A stretch of DNA of 64,000 nucleotides from Streptomyces monomycini (GCF_022271435.1 NZ_JAFIQY010000005.1:248001-312000), one strand, 5' to 3'; positions 49,766 through 59,104 are shown, counted from the stretch's first letter. Numbers and translations: made by a program. Notes: a model not told the origin generated them from the letters alone.

Positions 49766-51184
49766 TCAGCGGGTGGGCCGCAGCCGCGACCAGACCGCCC
49801 GGGCGGCGTGGTGGCCGGACATCCCGTGGACGCCGGGCCCCGGCGGGGCGGACTGGGAGCACAGGAAGACCGCCGGATGGGCGGTGGTGTACGGGACGCG
49901 CGCCAGCTTGGGCCGGATCACCAGGCCCAGGCCCGCCGCGGAGCCCGAGCAGATGTCCCCGCCGACGTAGTTCGCGTTGCGGGCCGCCAGTTGGGGCGGC
50001 CCGGCGACGGCGCGGGCCAGGACCAGGTCGCGGAACCCGGGCGCGAAGCGCTCCAGTTGGCGTTCGACCGCGTCGGTGGCGTTGCCCTCCCAGCCGTGCG
50101 GGACGTGCCCGTACACCCAGAAGGTGTGCTTGCCCTCGGGCGCCCGGGTGGGGTCGGTCAGGGTGGGCTGCGAGGTGATCAGGAACGGTACGGACGGGGC
50201 GCGGCCGTCGGCGGCGGCCCGCAGCGCGGTGCCGATCTCGCCGCTGGTGGGGCCGAGGTGCACGGTGCCCGCCCGGCGGGCCGCGGCGGAGGTCCACGGC
50301 ACCGGGCCGGACAGCGCGTAGTCGATCTTGAAGACGCCGGGCCCGTACCGCACGCCGCGGTAGGCGTTGCCGAGCCCGGCGATCCGGGCCAGGGCGGTCG
50401 GCGAGGTGTCGAAGACGTACGCGCGGGCCGGGGGCAGGTCGTCCAGCCGCTTGACCTCGTACCCCGTGTGCACCTCGCCGCCGTACAGGCGCAGCAGCGC
50501 GGCCAGCGCGTCGGGGATGGCCTGGGAGCCGCCGCGCGGGATCGGCCAGCCGCCCGCGTGCGCGGCCAGCGCGAACATGATCGCGGCGCCGCCGGTGCCC
50601 GGGCTGCTGAGCGGCGCGATGACGTGCGCGGCGAGGCCGGCGAACAGGCCGCGCGCCTTCTGGTCCCGGAAGCGCCGGTTGAGCAGCGCGGCCGGCTGGG
50701 CCGCGGCCAGGCCGAACCGGGCGTACGTCACCGGGTCGCGCGGCAGGCCGAGCCACTGGGTGCGCAGGAAGTCCGCGGCGAGGGTGTCCCACTTGCCGAG
50801 GAAGGGCGTGAGCAGGCGGCGGTACGCCCCGGCGTCGTGCACGCCGAGGGACATCGCCGTCTCGCCGACGGAGCGGGCCAGCACCGCGGCCGTACCGTCG
50901 GGGAAGGGGTGCGCCAGCGGGAGGTCGGGGTGCAGCCACTGGAGGCCGTGCCGCTCCAGGTCCATGGCGGCGAAGGCGGGCGAGCCCGCGGCGAGCGGGT
51001 GCACCGCCGAGCAGGGGTCGTGCCGGAAGCCGGGGAGGGTCAGCTCCTCCGTGCGGGCGCCGCCGCCGATGGTGTCGTGGGCCTCGAAGACCTCCACGGA
51101 CATGCCGCGGCGGGCCAGTTCGACGGCAGCGGTCAGCCCGTTGGGGCCTGCCCCGATCACCACGGCATCGAGCATCGTCGGCAC
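49766..51184 (-). CDS. FAD-dependent oxidoreductase, phytoene-desaturase-like
   Basis: A 472-residue flavoprotein with the dinucleotide motif [20 protein letters not shown] at the N-terminus and [17 protein letters not shown], as in phytoene dehydrogenase/retinol saturase relatives; a C-terminal [12 protein letters not shown] closes the FAD fold. Start GTG 51184 is preferred since GGGGAG is eight bases upstream; ATG 51175 is the alternative. No carotenoid genes are nearby, so the substrate is open. Next to an inositol-phosphatase-like gene on the same strand. Confidence 0.9.
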   Translation of the reverse strand: MPTMLDAVVIGAGPNGLTAAVELARRGMSVEVFEAHDTIGGGARTEELTLPGFRHDPCSAVHPLAAGSPAFAAMDLERHGLQWLHPDLPLAHPFPDGTAAVLARSVGETAMSLGVHDAGAYRRLLTPFLGKWDTLAADFLRTQWLGLPRDPVTYARFGLAAAQPAALLNRRFRDQKARGLFAGLAAHVIAPLSSPGTGGAAIMFALAAHAGGWPIPRGGSQAIPDALAALLRLYGGEVHTGYEVKRLDDLPPARAYVFDTSPTALARIAGLGNAYRGVRYGPGVFKIDYALSGPVPWTSAAARRAGTVHLGPTSGEIGTALRAAADGRAPSVPFLITSQPTLTDPTRAPEGKHTFWVYGHVPHGWEGNATDAVERQLERFAPGFRDLVLARAVAGPPQLAARNANYVGGDICSGSAAGLGLVIRPKLARVPYTTAHPAVFLCSQSAPPGPGVHGMSGHHAARAVWSRLRPTR

Positions 51185-51224
51185 CTGCGCCACTCCCCTC
51201 GTCAGCGACCCTCGCCGTCGAGGA

Positions 51225-52172
51225 TCAGTTGGCGGCCGCCAGCAGTCCGAGGATACGCCGGGCGGTCTCCGCGTCCCGTGCCGCGGTGAACGGCAGCGCG
51301 TTGCCCCCCGCTATGCGGAACGGCTCGCCGGCGACCGTGCCGCTCGCCCCGCCCGTCTCGTGGACCAGCAGCAGCCCCGCCGCATGATCCCAGGCGTTCT
51401 CCCAGCTGAAGGCCACGGCGTCCAGCTCGCCGGTGGCGATGTGCAGATACTCCAGGCCCGCCGAGCCGCAGGGGCGCGGGGCGACGCCGTCGGTCTCCAG
51501 GACGGCCAGCACCCGCTTCTGCTCGTCGGTGGTGAAGTCGTAGTGCGATATCGCCACGTCCAGGACCGCACCGGCGGCCGGGGCGCTCCGGCGCAGCGGC
51601 TCCCCGTTCAGCTCGGCGCCGGCGCCGCGGCGGGCGGTGGCCATCAGGTCCAGGGCCGGGGCGTACGTCCAGGAGGCGAGCAGTTCGCCGCGCAGCGCAA
51701 GGGTGACGAGGGTGGCGAAGCCGGGGTCGCCGTGCACGAACTGGCGGGTGCCGTCGACCGGGTCGACGATCCACACCGGCGCGTCGCCGTCCAGCGCCTC
51801 CAGCACGGCCGGATCGGCGTGCACCGCCTCCTCGCCGACCACCAGCGAGCCGGGCAGCAGGCTCGTCAGGGCGGCGGTCAGGTGCTCCTCGGCCAGCCGG
51901 TCGGCGACCGTGACGAGGTCGTGCGGGCCGTTCTTCTCCAGCACCTCGTGGGCGGCGAGCTGCCGGAACCGCGGCATGATCTCGGCCGCCGCGGCCTTGC
52001 GAACGGCGTCCTCGACGGCGGCCGGGTCCAGCGCGCGCAGCACCTCGTCCGCCGTGTGCGCCGCGGCACCGGCCGCCGCGCCCTGCTCTTCGGCCGTGTG
52101 CGCCGCGGCGCCGCCCACCGCGCCCGTCTCGTCCGTCGTGTCTCCCGTATCCGTACGAATCGCTTCGATCAT
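51225..52172 (-). CDS. Inositol monophosphatase-family phosphatase
   Basis: A 315-residue Mg/Li-sensitive-type phosphatase: GEEAVH (113-118), [12 protein letters not shown] (134-145) and [10 protein letters not shown] supply the metal ligands. Candidates are inositol phosphate, histidinol phosphate or PAP. The first 45 residues are an unusual Ala/Gly-rich extension containing an imperfect duplication ([10 protein letters not shown] and [10 protein letters not shown]). Start ATG 52172 with a weak GGAG. The gene ahead of the FAD enzyme in the same direction. Confidence 0.9.
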   Translation of the reverse strand: MIEAIRTDTGDTTDETGAVGGAAAHTAEEQGAAAGAAAHTADEVLRALDPAAVEDAVRKAAAAEIMPRFRQLAAHEVLEKNGPHDLVTVADRLAEEHLTAALTSLLPGSLVVGEEAVHADPAVLEALDGDAPVWIVDPVDGTRQFVHGDPGFATLVTLALRGELLASWTYAPALDLMATARRGAGAELNGEPLRRSAPAAGAVLDVAISHYDFTTDEQKRVLAVLETDGVAPRPCGSAGLEYLHIATGELDAVAFSWENAWDHAAGLLLVHETGGASGTVAGEPFRIAGGNALPFTAARDAETARRILGLLAAAN

Positions 52173-52362
52173 GACTCCATCGAACCACGCCCCACTGACA
52201 CGGGAGCTGGACAGGAGGTGAACTCCGGATGCCGGGGGCCGGGCCCGGCGGGGTGCCGGCCGCGCTCCGTACGGGTGCCCGCCCCGGCCCGGCCCGCCCG
52301 CGGCCGGTGTCGGCCCGCCCGGCTCACCGGCCCCGGTCCCGGCTCGCCCGCCCCGCTCCCGG

Positions 52363-54213
52363 CTACCGCCCCACCGCGTACCCCTGCATCCCCCGCGGGT
52401 TCGCCGCCGCCGACAGCACCCCGCTCTCCGGGTCCCGCGCCACCGCGGACAGCCGCCCCTCCGACCACGCGTCGCCGACGGTCACCGCGTGCCCGCGCCG
52501 CCGCAGCTCCCCGATGACGTCCGCACCGATGCGGGACTCGACGGTGACGCTGCCCGGCCGCATGGCGCGCGGGAAGAAGGACCCCGGGAAGGAGTCGTTG
52601 TGCCAGTTGGGGGCGTCGATGGCGCCCTGGAGGTCGAGACCGCCGCGTACGGGGGCGCGCAGGGCGGCGGCGAGGAGGAAGTGCAGCTGCCACTGGTCCT
52701 GCTGGTCGCCGCCGGGGGTGCCGAAGGCCATCACGGGCACGCCGTCGCGCAGCGCCAGGGACGGGGTGAGGGTGGTGCGCGGCCGGCGGCCGGGCGTCAG
52801 CGAGTTCGGCAGTCCCTCCTCCAGCCAGGCCATCTGGAGGCGCGTACCGAGCGGGAAGCCGAGTGCGGGGACCACCGGGCTGGACTGGAGCCAGCCGCCG
52901 GAGGGCGTCGCGGAGACCATGTTGCCCCAGCGGTCCACGATGTCGATGTGGCAGGTGTCGCCGCGTGTGGCGCCGCTCCGGTCGACCTCGGGGGCGATGA
53001 CGGGGGCGGCCCCGGGGGTGCCGGGGGTCGCCACCGTGGGCTCGCCCGCCCCGGCACCGGCGGCGCCCGGCGCGCCGGCGGCGTCCTCCCCGGCCGCGAC
53101 GGCCAAGGCGTGCTTGCTCAGCCGGGGCGTACGGCCGTCCGGGCTGCCGGGACGCAGCTCGTACGAGGCCTGCTCCCCGATCAGCGCCCGCCGCGCCGCG
53201 TTGTAGTCCTCGCTCAGCAGTGTGCCGAGCGGCACCTCGGCGGCGTCGCCGTACCAGGCCTCGCGGTCGGCCATGGCCAGCTTGCAGCCCTCGATCAGCA
53301 GGTGCACGTACTCGGGACTGCCGTAGGCGGGCAGTTCCGGCGGCAGCAGGGCGAGTTGCTGGAGCAGGACCGGGCCCTGCGACCAGCCGCCCGGCTTCGC
53401 CACGGTCCAGCCGTTCCAGTCGTACGTGACCGGGTCCTCGTACGTCGCGGAGAAGGCCGCCAGATCGTCACCGGAGAGGGTGCCGGCGTGCCGCTCGCCG
53501 GAGGTGTCCATGGCGGGGCGGGCCGCGAAGCCGGCCAGCGCCTCGCCGATGAAGCCCTCGCGCCAGATCCGCCGGGCCGCGTCGATCTGCGCCTCCCGGC
53601 CGGGTCCGGCGGCCTCCGCCTCGGCGATCAGACGGCGCCAAGTGGCGGCCAGCGGCCGGTTCCTGAGCAGTCCGCCGGGCGCGACCGGCCGCCCCTCCGG
53701 CAGGTAGATCTCGGCGGACGATATCCACTCGGTCTCGAACAGCTCCCGGACCGTCGCCACCGTCTCGCCGACCCGCTCGACGGCCGGGTGCCCGTGTTCC
53801 GCGTACCCGACGGCGTACCTGAGCACCTCGCCGAGGGACTTGGTGCCGTGGTCCCGGAGCAGCAGCATCCACGCGTCGAACGCACCCGGTACGGCGGCGG
53901 CGAGCGGTCCGGTGCCGGGCACCAGCCCGAGCCCGAGCGAGGTGTAGTGCGCCACGCTCGCCCCGGCGGGCGCCGGGCCCTGGCCGCACAGCACCCGCAC
54001 CGGCCCGCCGGCGGGCACCAGGACGACCGGCACTTCGCCCGCCGGGCCGTTCAGGTGCGGCTCGACGACATGCAGCACGAACCCGGCGGCCACCGCCGCG
54101 TCGAAGGCGTTGCCGCCGTCCTCCAGCACGGCCATCGCGGACTGGGAGGCCAGCCAGTGCGTGGTCGCGGCCATGCCGAAGGTTCCCTGGAGGGTCGGGC
54201 GGGTGGTGAACAC
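52363..54213 (-). CDS. Gamma-glutamyltransferase-family protein
   Basis: A 616-residue Ntn-hydrolase proenzyme. The large-subunit portion includes GGNAFDAAVAAGF near residue 35, and the autocatalytic Thr lies in RGDTCHIDIVDRWGNMVSATPSGGW, which begins the small subunit; TPGGDQQDQWQ is also conserved. A Gly/Ala/Pro-rich insertion (about 415-455) precedes the cleavage site. No signal peptide is visible, so it may be cytoplasmic. GGT-like enzymes in actinomycetes can also be cephalosporin-acylase-like. Start GTG 54213 with GAGGAG 11 bases upstream. Confidence 0.92.
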   Translation of the reverse strand: MFTTRPTLQGTFGMAATTHWLASQSAMAVLEDGGNAFDAAVAAGFVLHVVEPHLNGPAGEVPVVLVPAGGPVRVLCGQGPAPAGASVAHYTSLGLGLVPGTGPLAAAVPGAFDAWMLLLRDHGTKSLGEVLRYAVGYAEHGHPAVERVGETVATVRELFETEWISSAEIYLPEGRPVAPGGLLRNRPLAATWRRLIAEAEAAGPGREAQIDAARRIWREGFIGEALAGFAARPAMDTSGERHAGTLSGDDLAAFSATYEDPVTYDWNGWTVAKPGGWSQGPVLLQQLALLPPELPAYGSPEYVHLLIEGCKLAMADREAWYGDAAEVPLGTLLSEDYNAARRALIGEQASYELRPGSPDGRTPRLSKHALAVAAGEDAAGAPGAAGAGAGEPTVATPGTPGAAPVIAPEVDRSGATRGDTCHIDIVDRWGNMVSATPSGGWLQSSPVVPALGFPLGTRLQMAWLEEGLPNSLTPGRRPRTTLTPSLALRDGVPVMAFGTPGGDQQDQWQLHFLLAAALRAPVRGGLDLQGAIDAPNWHNDSFPGSFFPRAMRPGSVTVESRIGADVIGELRRRGHAVTVGDAWSEGRLSAVARDPESGVLSAAANPRGMQGYAVGR

Positions 54214-54386
54214 GGTTCTCGGTTCTCCTCGCGTCGTACGGACGGACGGGCGGTCTCTTCCCGCCCCTTCCCCCGCGCCGCCCCCGGAAATGCCCCGTCC
54301 GCTCCCCTTCCTGATCACATTCACCGGTCGGCGGGCGTCGCCTGATGCGCTCGCCACCGCCCGCCGCCGCTCCGTAGGCTCTCGGT

Positions 54387-55172
54387 ATGACCGGTACCGA
54401 ACCCACCAGCCCTGCCAGCCCTACCAGCCCCGCGGCCCCGGACAGCGCCCGGCGCCCCTTGGTTGCCATCCTCAGCGGAGCCGGTATCTCCACCGACTCC
54501 GGCATCCCGGACTACCGCGGGCCCCAGGGGGTGTGGCGGCAGGACCCCGAGGCGGAGAAGCTCGTCACGTACGAGTACTACATGAACGACCCGGAGATAC
54601 GGCGCCGCGCCTGGCTGGTGCGACGGGACAGCCCGGCACTGCACGCCGAGCCCAACGCCGCCCACGAGGCGATCGCCCGGCTGGAGCGGTCCGGGGTACC
54701 GGTCCGTGTCATCACCCAGAACGTCGACGGCCTGCACCAGCTCGCCGGCGTCCCCGACCGCAAGGTCCTGGAACTGCACGGCACGGGCCGCTTCGTCGTC
54801 TGCACCCGCTGCCACGCCCGCTCGCCGATGTCCGAAGCCATCGCCCGGGTGAATGCGGGCGACCCGGACCCGGCGTGCGCGGAGTGCGGCGGCATCCTGA
54901 AGTCGGCGACGGTGATGTTCGGCGAGCGGCTCGACCCGCAGGTGCTCGGTACGGCGATGAGCGTGGCCAAGGCGGCCGACGTGTTCATCGCGGTCGGCAC
55001 GAGCCTCCAGGTCCAGCCCGCCGCCTCGCTCGCCGGAGTGGCCGCCGAGCACGGAGCGCGGCTGATCATCATGAACGCGGATCCCACCCCGTACGACGGC
55101 CTGGCCGCCGAAACGATCCGCACCCCGATCGGCACCGCCCTCCCGGCCCTCCTCGCCACGCTCGTGCCCTAG
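54387..55172 (+). CDS. Sirtuin NAD-dependent protein deacylase
   Basis: A 261-residue SIR2 protein. GAGIS (31-35), TQNVDGLH (110-117), catalytic His131 and the zinc cysteines C139, C142, C164 and C167 are all present, followed by VGTSLQVQPAASL and IIMNADPTPYD. It removes acyl groups from lysine and forms O-acyl-ADP-ribose. The Ser/Pro-rich N-terminus (2-20) is probably disordered. TAGGCT (54375-54380) ends six bases before ATG 54387, so the mRNA may be leaderless. Divergent from the GGT gene. Confidence 0.95.
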   Translation: MTGTEPTSPASPTSPAAPDSARRPLVAILSGAGISTDSGIPDYRGPQGVWRQDPEAEKLVTYEYYMNDPEIRRRAWLVRRDSPALHAEPNAAHEAIARLERSGVPVRVITQNVDGLHQLAGVPDRKVLELHGTGRFVVCTRCHARSPMSEAIARVNAGDPDPACAECGGILKSATVMFGERLDPQVLGTAMSVAKAADVFIAVGTSLQVQPAASLAGVAAEHGARLIIMNADPTPYDGLAAETIRTPIGTALPALLATLVP

Positions 55173-55341
55173 CCATGTTCGTGCCCTGAGCCACCCACAC
55201 GCCCTGCGCGGCCCTCGTGTCCTGCGCGGCCCGGCTCCGGAACCGCCCCCTTTGCCGGGAATGCCGCCGGCAGCGCTACGGTGGTCCCGGCTGCCGGCCG
55301 CCCGGGCCGTGCGCCGCGACAGAACAGCGGGAGGATGCGCC

Positions 55342-56409
55342 GTGCAGGGCAAGCACCACGGTGAGTACAAGGTGCCGGGCGGCAAGCTCGTGGTCGTCGA
55401 TCTCGACGTGACGGGCGGAAAGCTGCGCGACGTCCGGGTCGCGGGAGACTTCTTCCTGGAGCCGGACGAGGCGCTCGGCGCCATCAACGCGGCGCTGGAG
55501 GGCGCGCCCGCCGACACCGACGCGCGCGGGCTGGCGGCCCGGATCGAGGCGGCGCTGCCGCCCGGCGCGGTGCTGTTCGGGTTCACGGCGGAGGCGGTGG
55601 GCATCGCCGTACGCCGCGCCGTCGCGCAGGCCACCGACTGGACGGACTTCGACTGGCAGATCATCCACGAGGCGCCGCAGCCGCCCGCGCTGCACATGGC
55701 CCTGGACGAGGTGCTGACCGCCGAGGTGGCCGCCGGCCGACGCCCGCCGACCCTGCGGGTGTGGGAGTGGGACCGTCCCGCCGTCATCATCGGCAGCTTC
55801 CAGTCGCTGGCCAACGAGGTGGACCCGCAGGGCGCCGCACGGCACGGCGTGACGGTCGTCCGGCGCATCAGCGGCGGCGGCGCGATGTTCGTGGAGCCGG
55901 GCAACACCATCACGTACTCGCTGTGCGTACCGGCCTCGCTCGTGCAGGGGCTGACCTTCGCCGAGAGCTACGCCTACCTGGACGACTGGGTGCTGACCGC
56001 CCTCGGCGACATGGGCATCAACGCCTGGTACAAGCCGCTCAACGACATCGCCACCGACGCCGGGAAGATCGCCGGCGCCGCGCAGAAACGCATGGTGGCG
56101 GGCGACGGGGCGGTGCTGCACCACGTGACCATGTCCTACGACATCGACGCGGACAAGATGGTCGAGGTGCTGCGGATCGGCAAGGAGAAGCTGTCGGACA
56201 AGGGCACCCGCAGCGCGAAGAAGCGGGTGGACCCGCTGCGCCGCCAGACCGGACTGCCGCGGGCGGAGGTCATCGAGCGGATGATCGGCTCGTTCCGCGC
56301 ACGGTACGGGGGCAGCGACGGCACGGTCTCCCCGGAGGAGATGACGCGGGCCCAGGAGCTGGCGGGCGGGAAGTTCAGCTCGCCGGAGTGGACGGCGCGG
56401 GTTCCGTAG
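55342..56409 (+). CDS. Lipoate--protein ligase, accessory domain at the N-terminus
   Basis: A 355-residue protein. Residues 1-95 (GEYKVPGGKLVVVDLDVTGGKLRDVRVAGDFFLEPDEAL, FGFTAEAVGIAVRRAV) resemble the small accessory domain that sits at the C-terminus of E. coli LplA, or the separate LplB. The catalytic BPL/LplA domain follows (LRVWEWDRPAVIIGSFQSLANEVD, VVRRISGGGAMFVEPGNTITYSL, KPLNDIATDAGKIAGAAQKR with the catalytic Lys). It activates lipoate with ATP and transfers it to dehydrogenase E2 or GcvH. Start GTG 55342 follows GGGAGG by seven bases. Confidence 0.92.
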   Translation: MQGKHHGEYKVPGGKLVVVDLDVTGGKLRDVRVAGDFFLEPDEALGAINAALEGAPADTDARGLAARIEAALPPGAVLFGFTAEAVGIAVRRAVAQATDWTDFDWQIIHEAPQPPALHMALDEVLTAEVAAGRRPPTLRVWEWDRPAVIIGSFQSLANEVDPQGAARHGVTVVRRISGGGAMFVEPGNTITYSLCVPASLVQGLTFAESYAYLDDWVLTALGDMGINAWYKPLNDIATDAGKIAGAAQKRMVAGDGAVLHHVTMSYDIDADKMVEVLRIGKEKLSDKGTRSAKKRVDPLRRQTGLPRAEVIERMIGSFRARYGGSDGTVSPEEMTRAQELAGGKFSSPEWTARVP

Positions 56410-56468
56410 GGGCGGCCGCCGTCTCCTGCGCTTCCGTCTCATACGCCCCGTCTCGTACGCCCCGACTG

Positions 56469-57179
56469 CTACGCCGCCGTGCCCAGCCGGAAGCGTGCCG
56501 CCACCTCGTCCGCGAGGTCGCCGGCCGGGCGGTCGCCGTCCATGGTGATCACCGTGTTTCCGTGGGCGGCGGCCTGGCGGCGTACCTCGGCGTCCCACAG
56601 TTCGTCCCGGGCCAGCCGTTTGGCCAGGGTGGACTCCGGGGCCCGGCTGCCCCAGCTGACCAGGGACCGGACCGGGACGTTGCGCCGGGCGCGCAGCGCC
56701 GCCATCCGGAACTCGGGGGTGGGCAGCAGGAAGACCGCCTGGTCGGGGCGGGTGAGCAGGGGCGCGAGCTGGCTCGGCAGGTTGCCGAACCAGTCCACCA
56801 GGACGGGCCGGTCGGCGGGCATCGCCAGGAGGTCCTCGACCTCGAAGGCGAAGGTCTCGGCGACCACGCGCTGCGCGAAGCCGCACGCCTCGTCGGGGCT
56901 GCGGCTGTCCCACAGGGAGCCGGGCGGCTCGTCGCGGGCCGCGTGGAAGTGCGGGTGCTGCCGTGGGGTGCAACGCGGCAGCCAGGTGTGCTGGGCCAGG
57001 TCACCGCGGTAGATCACGGCGCCGTGGCGCCGGGCCAGGATTATCGCCAGCGTGCTCTTGCCCGCTCCGGTGCCGCCGGCGATCCACCGCACGTGGGAGA
57101 GCCGGCCGGCCGCGGCGGTCGTCGTCCGGACAGCAGGACCGAAGGGTGTTCCCGATGGAGGGCGCCTCATACGGTCCAT
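56469..57179 (-). CDS. P-loop ATP/GTP-binding protein (kinase-like)
   Basis: A roughly 236-residue protein with a Walker A motif WIAGGTGAGKST near residue 30 and later VLVDWFGNLPSQLAPLL as a Walker-B-like segment; it resembles small-molecule or adenylate-type kinases of unknown substrate. Start is uncertain: ATG 57179 or ATG 57170; the extension to 57293 looks non-coding. It ends close to the lipoate ligase gene, tail to tail. Confidence 0.78.
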   Translation of the reverse strand: MDRMRRPPSGTPFGPAVRTTTAAAGRLSHVRWIAGGTGAGKSTLAIILARRHGAVIYRGDLAQHTWLPRCTPRQHPHFHAARDEPPGSLWDSRSPDEACGFAQRVVAETFAFEVEDLLAMPADRPVLVDWFGNLPSQLAPLLTRPDQAVFLLPTPEFRMAALRARRNVPVRSLVSWGSRAPESTLAKRLARDELWDAEVRRQAAAHGNTVITMDGDRPAGDLADEVAARFRLGTAA

Positions 57180-57326
57180 GGTCCCCGCATCGGCCGTGCG
57201 GCTCCAAGGCCGCCCCGTATGGGGAGCATCAGGAGTGGGCAAAGAGTTGGCAGGGACGGTTGAGTCGGTGCGCGCCCCCGCGCGCCTCCGCACGTCCTGT
57301 GCGCCCCCGCCGAGGCCGTGCGCCGG

Positions 57327-58433
57327 TCAGCGCACCGGGTCGTAGGGGCTCAGGTCCAGCCCCGGGTCCCCGCCCGTCGCGAGCAGCGCGGCGACCCGTC
57401 CCGCCCAGGGGCCGACCGTCAGCCCGGTCGGCCCGAGGCCGTCGGCGACGACCAGGCCCGCCAACTGCGGGACCCGGCCGAGCAGCGGACGGATGTCCGG
57501 TCCTACGGGGCGGAAGCCGACCCGGGTCTCCAGGTGGGTGGCGCCCGCCAGTCCGGGCGCGACGGCCAGGGCCTCGGTCAGTACCTCGGCCAGTCCGGCG
57601 GCCGTCACCCGGTGGTCGAAGCCGGTACCGGTCTCCCGGGTGGCGCCCGCCACGATCCGTGAGCCGTCGAACGGGACGAGGTAGTGCCCGGTGGCGCGGG
57701 GCAGGACGACGGGCCAGTTCCCGGTGTCCGCGCCGGGCAGGGACAGGTGGACGATCTGGCCGCGCTGCGGTGCGACCCGTACGGTGACGCCCGCCGGCGC
57801 CAGCAGTTCCGGCGCCCAGGCCCCGGCCGCGACGACGACCGCGTCCGCGGCGACGCGCTCGCCGTCCACCTCGATGCCGGTGACGCGGTCCGCCGTACGC
57901 AGCAGCGCCGCGCGGCCGGGACGCACATCGACGCCCCGGTGCCGCGCCTGGCGCAGCAGCGCGTCCCGCAGCCGCCCGCCGTCGACCCGCGCACCGGCGG
58001 CGATGTGTACGGCCCGGGAGCCGGGCGCGAGGGGCGGAAACAGCGCGCGCACCTCGGACTCGCCGAGGAGGTCCACCTCGCCGGTGTCCGCGGTGTCGCG
58101 CCGCCGTTCGAGCACCCGCCGGTGGATACGGCGCAGGTCCGCGTCGTCGGCGGCCAGAACGAGCGCGCCGACGGCCCGGTGCCCGAGGCCGCGCTCGCCC
58201 GCCTCGGCGAGTCCGCCGATCAGCTCCGGGTAGTACCGGGCCCCTTCCGCGGCGACCCGGAACCAGTCCGGGTCGTCGTGCTCGGAGGCCCAGGGACAGA
58301 CGATGCCCGCGCCGGCCGCGGTCGCCTCGCCGGGGGCCACACGCCCGGCGAGCACCACGTCCGCGCCCAGCCCGGCCGCATGCCAGGCGGCACTCGCGCC
58401 GACGATGCCCGAACCGACCACGGCGACGCGCAT
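57327..58433 (-). CDS. FAD-dependent amino-acid oxidase-family protein (DAO)
   Basis: A 368-residue flavoenzyme beginning RVAVVGSGIVGASAAWHAAGLGADVVL (Rossmann FAD site) and ending GLGPTGLTVGPWAGRVAALL, the D-amino-acid oxidase/glycine oxidase C-terminal FAD loop. It probably oxidises an amine or amino acid. Start ATG 58433 has GAGGAGAGG upstream; the 11-codon extension is unlikely. Its 5' end lies 38 bases from the truncated RNase frame on the other strand. Confidence 0.92.
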   Translation of the reverse strand: MRVAVVGSGIVGASAAWHAAGLGADVVLAGRVAPGEATAAGAGIVCPWASEHDDPDWFRVAAEGARYYPELIGGLAEAGERGLGHRAVGALVLAADDADLRRIHRRVLERRRDTADTGEVDLLGESEVRALFPPLAPGSRAVHIAAGARVDGGRLRDALLRQARHRGVDVRPGRAALLRTADRVTGIEVDGERVAADAVVVAAGAWAPELLAPAGVTVRVAPQRGQIVHLSLPGADTGNWPVVLPRATGHYLVPFDGSRIVAGATRETGTGFDHRVTAAGLAEVLTEALAVAPGLAGATHLETRVGFRPVGPDIRPLLGRVPQLAGLVVADGLGPTGLTVGPWAGRVAALLATGGDPGLDLSPYDPVR

Positions 58434-58471
58434 CTGCCTCTCCTCCCGGCCGACGTCGTCCCTCATCTTCG

Positions 58472-58774
58472 GTGATCACGTCACCCGGCGGAAGAGGCAT
58501 ACGCCGGGCCGGGGGCGCCGCGGGCACCTCCGAGGGCAAGGCGCTGGGCAACAAGGTTCCGGGCGGACAGCTCGGTGGGGACGTGTTCGAGAACAGCGAC
58601 AACTTGCTCCCCTCCGCTCCGGGGCGGGTGTGGCACGAAGCCGACGTCGGCCTGGACAACATGATCACCCGGCCGAAGCAGCCGGGAACCCGACTGCTCT
58701 ACTCGAGCGACGGGCTCGCGTTCGTGACCAGCGACCACTACAAGACTTTCTACCCGCTGCCCAAATGGAAGTGA
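58472..58774 (+). pseudogene. N-terminally truncated barnase-like ribonuclease (toxin)
   Basis: A 100-codon frame whose residues 20-100 match the second half of barnase: GGDVFENS, GRVWHEAD, RLLYSSD, SDHYKTF. Barnase catalytic Glu73, Arg83, Arg87 and His102 correspond to Glu56, Arg67, Arg74 and His89. The signal peptide, first helices and Lys27 are missing, and barnase Arg59 is Ser42. The only start is GTG 58472, without a ribosome site, and 38 bases upstream lies the start of the FAD oxidase gene on the other strand, so the 5' part seems to have been lost by rearrangement. The barstar gene overlaps its stop region. Possibly a remnant of a larger polymorphic toxin. Confidence 0.82.
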
Positions 58775-58779
58775 TGCAC

Positions 58780-59070
58780 ATGCGAGCTGAGATCGACGGC
58801 GCGACGATCCGCACCACGGCCGATCTGCATTCCGCCTTGTCCCGGGCCCTGGATTTTGGCCCTTACTACGGCGGGAATCTCGCTGCCCTCTGGGACCGGC
58901 TCACGACCGATGTCGAGCGTCCGGTCGAGCTGGTCTGGTCGGACTCGGAGCTCAGCAGAGCCGCCATGGGTGAGACGGAGTTCGCGAAGGTCCGGGATCT
59001 GCTGCTCCGCGTCCAGGAACAGGATCTCGCCGACGGGGGGACGGAACGTTTCTCGGTGACGTTCGCGTAG
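58780..59070 (+). CDS. Barstar-family ribonuclease inhibitor (immunity protein)
   Basis: A 96-residue protein aligning with barstar almost without gaps (MRAEIDGATIRTTADLH, then YYGGNLAALWDRL). The loop residues Tyr29/30, Trp38 and Asp39, which block the RNase active site, keep barstar numbering; Asp35 is Ala35. Start ATG 58780 has GGAAG seven bases upstream; ATG 58774 overlaps the RNase stop as TGATG and would give coupled translation. It should neutralise the neighbouring barnase-like RNase or a related one. Confidence 0.93.
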   Translation: MRAEIDGATIRTTADLHSALSRALDFGPYYGGNLAALWDRLTTDVERPVELVWSDSELSRAAMGETEFAKVRDLLLRVQEQDLADGGTERFSVTFA

Positions 59071-59104
59071 TGAGCCGCTGCTCGCGCTGATCCGCTCGCA
59101 GGAC

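Noticed and set aside
52173..52362. Possible small gene in the G/C-only stretch between the phosphatase and GGT genes
   Set aside because: Only low-complexity Pro/Arg/Gly frames without start signals are present.
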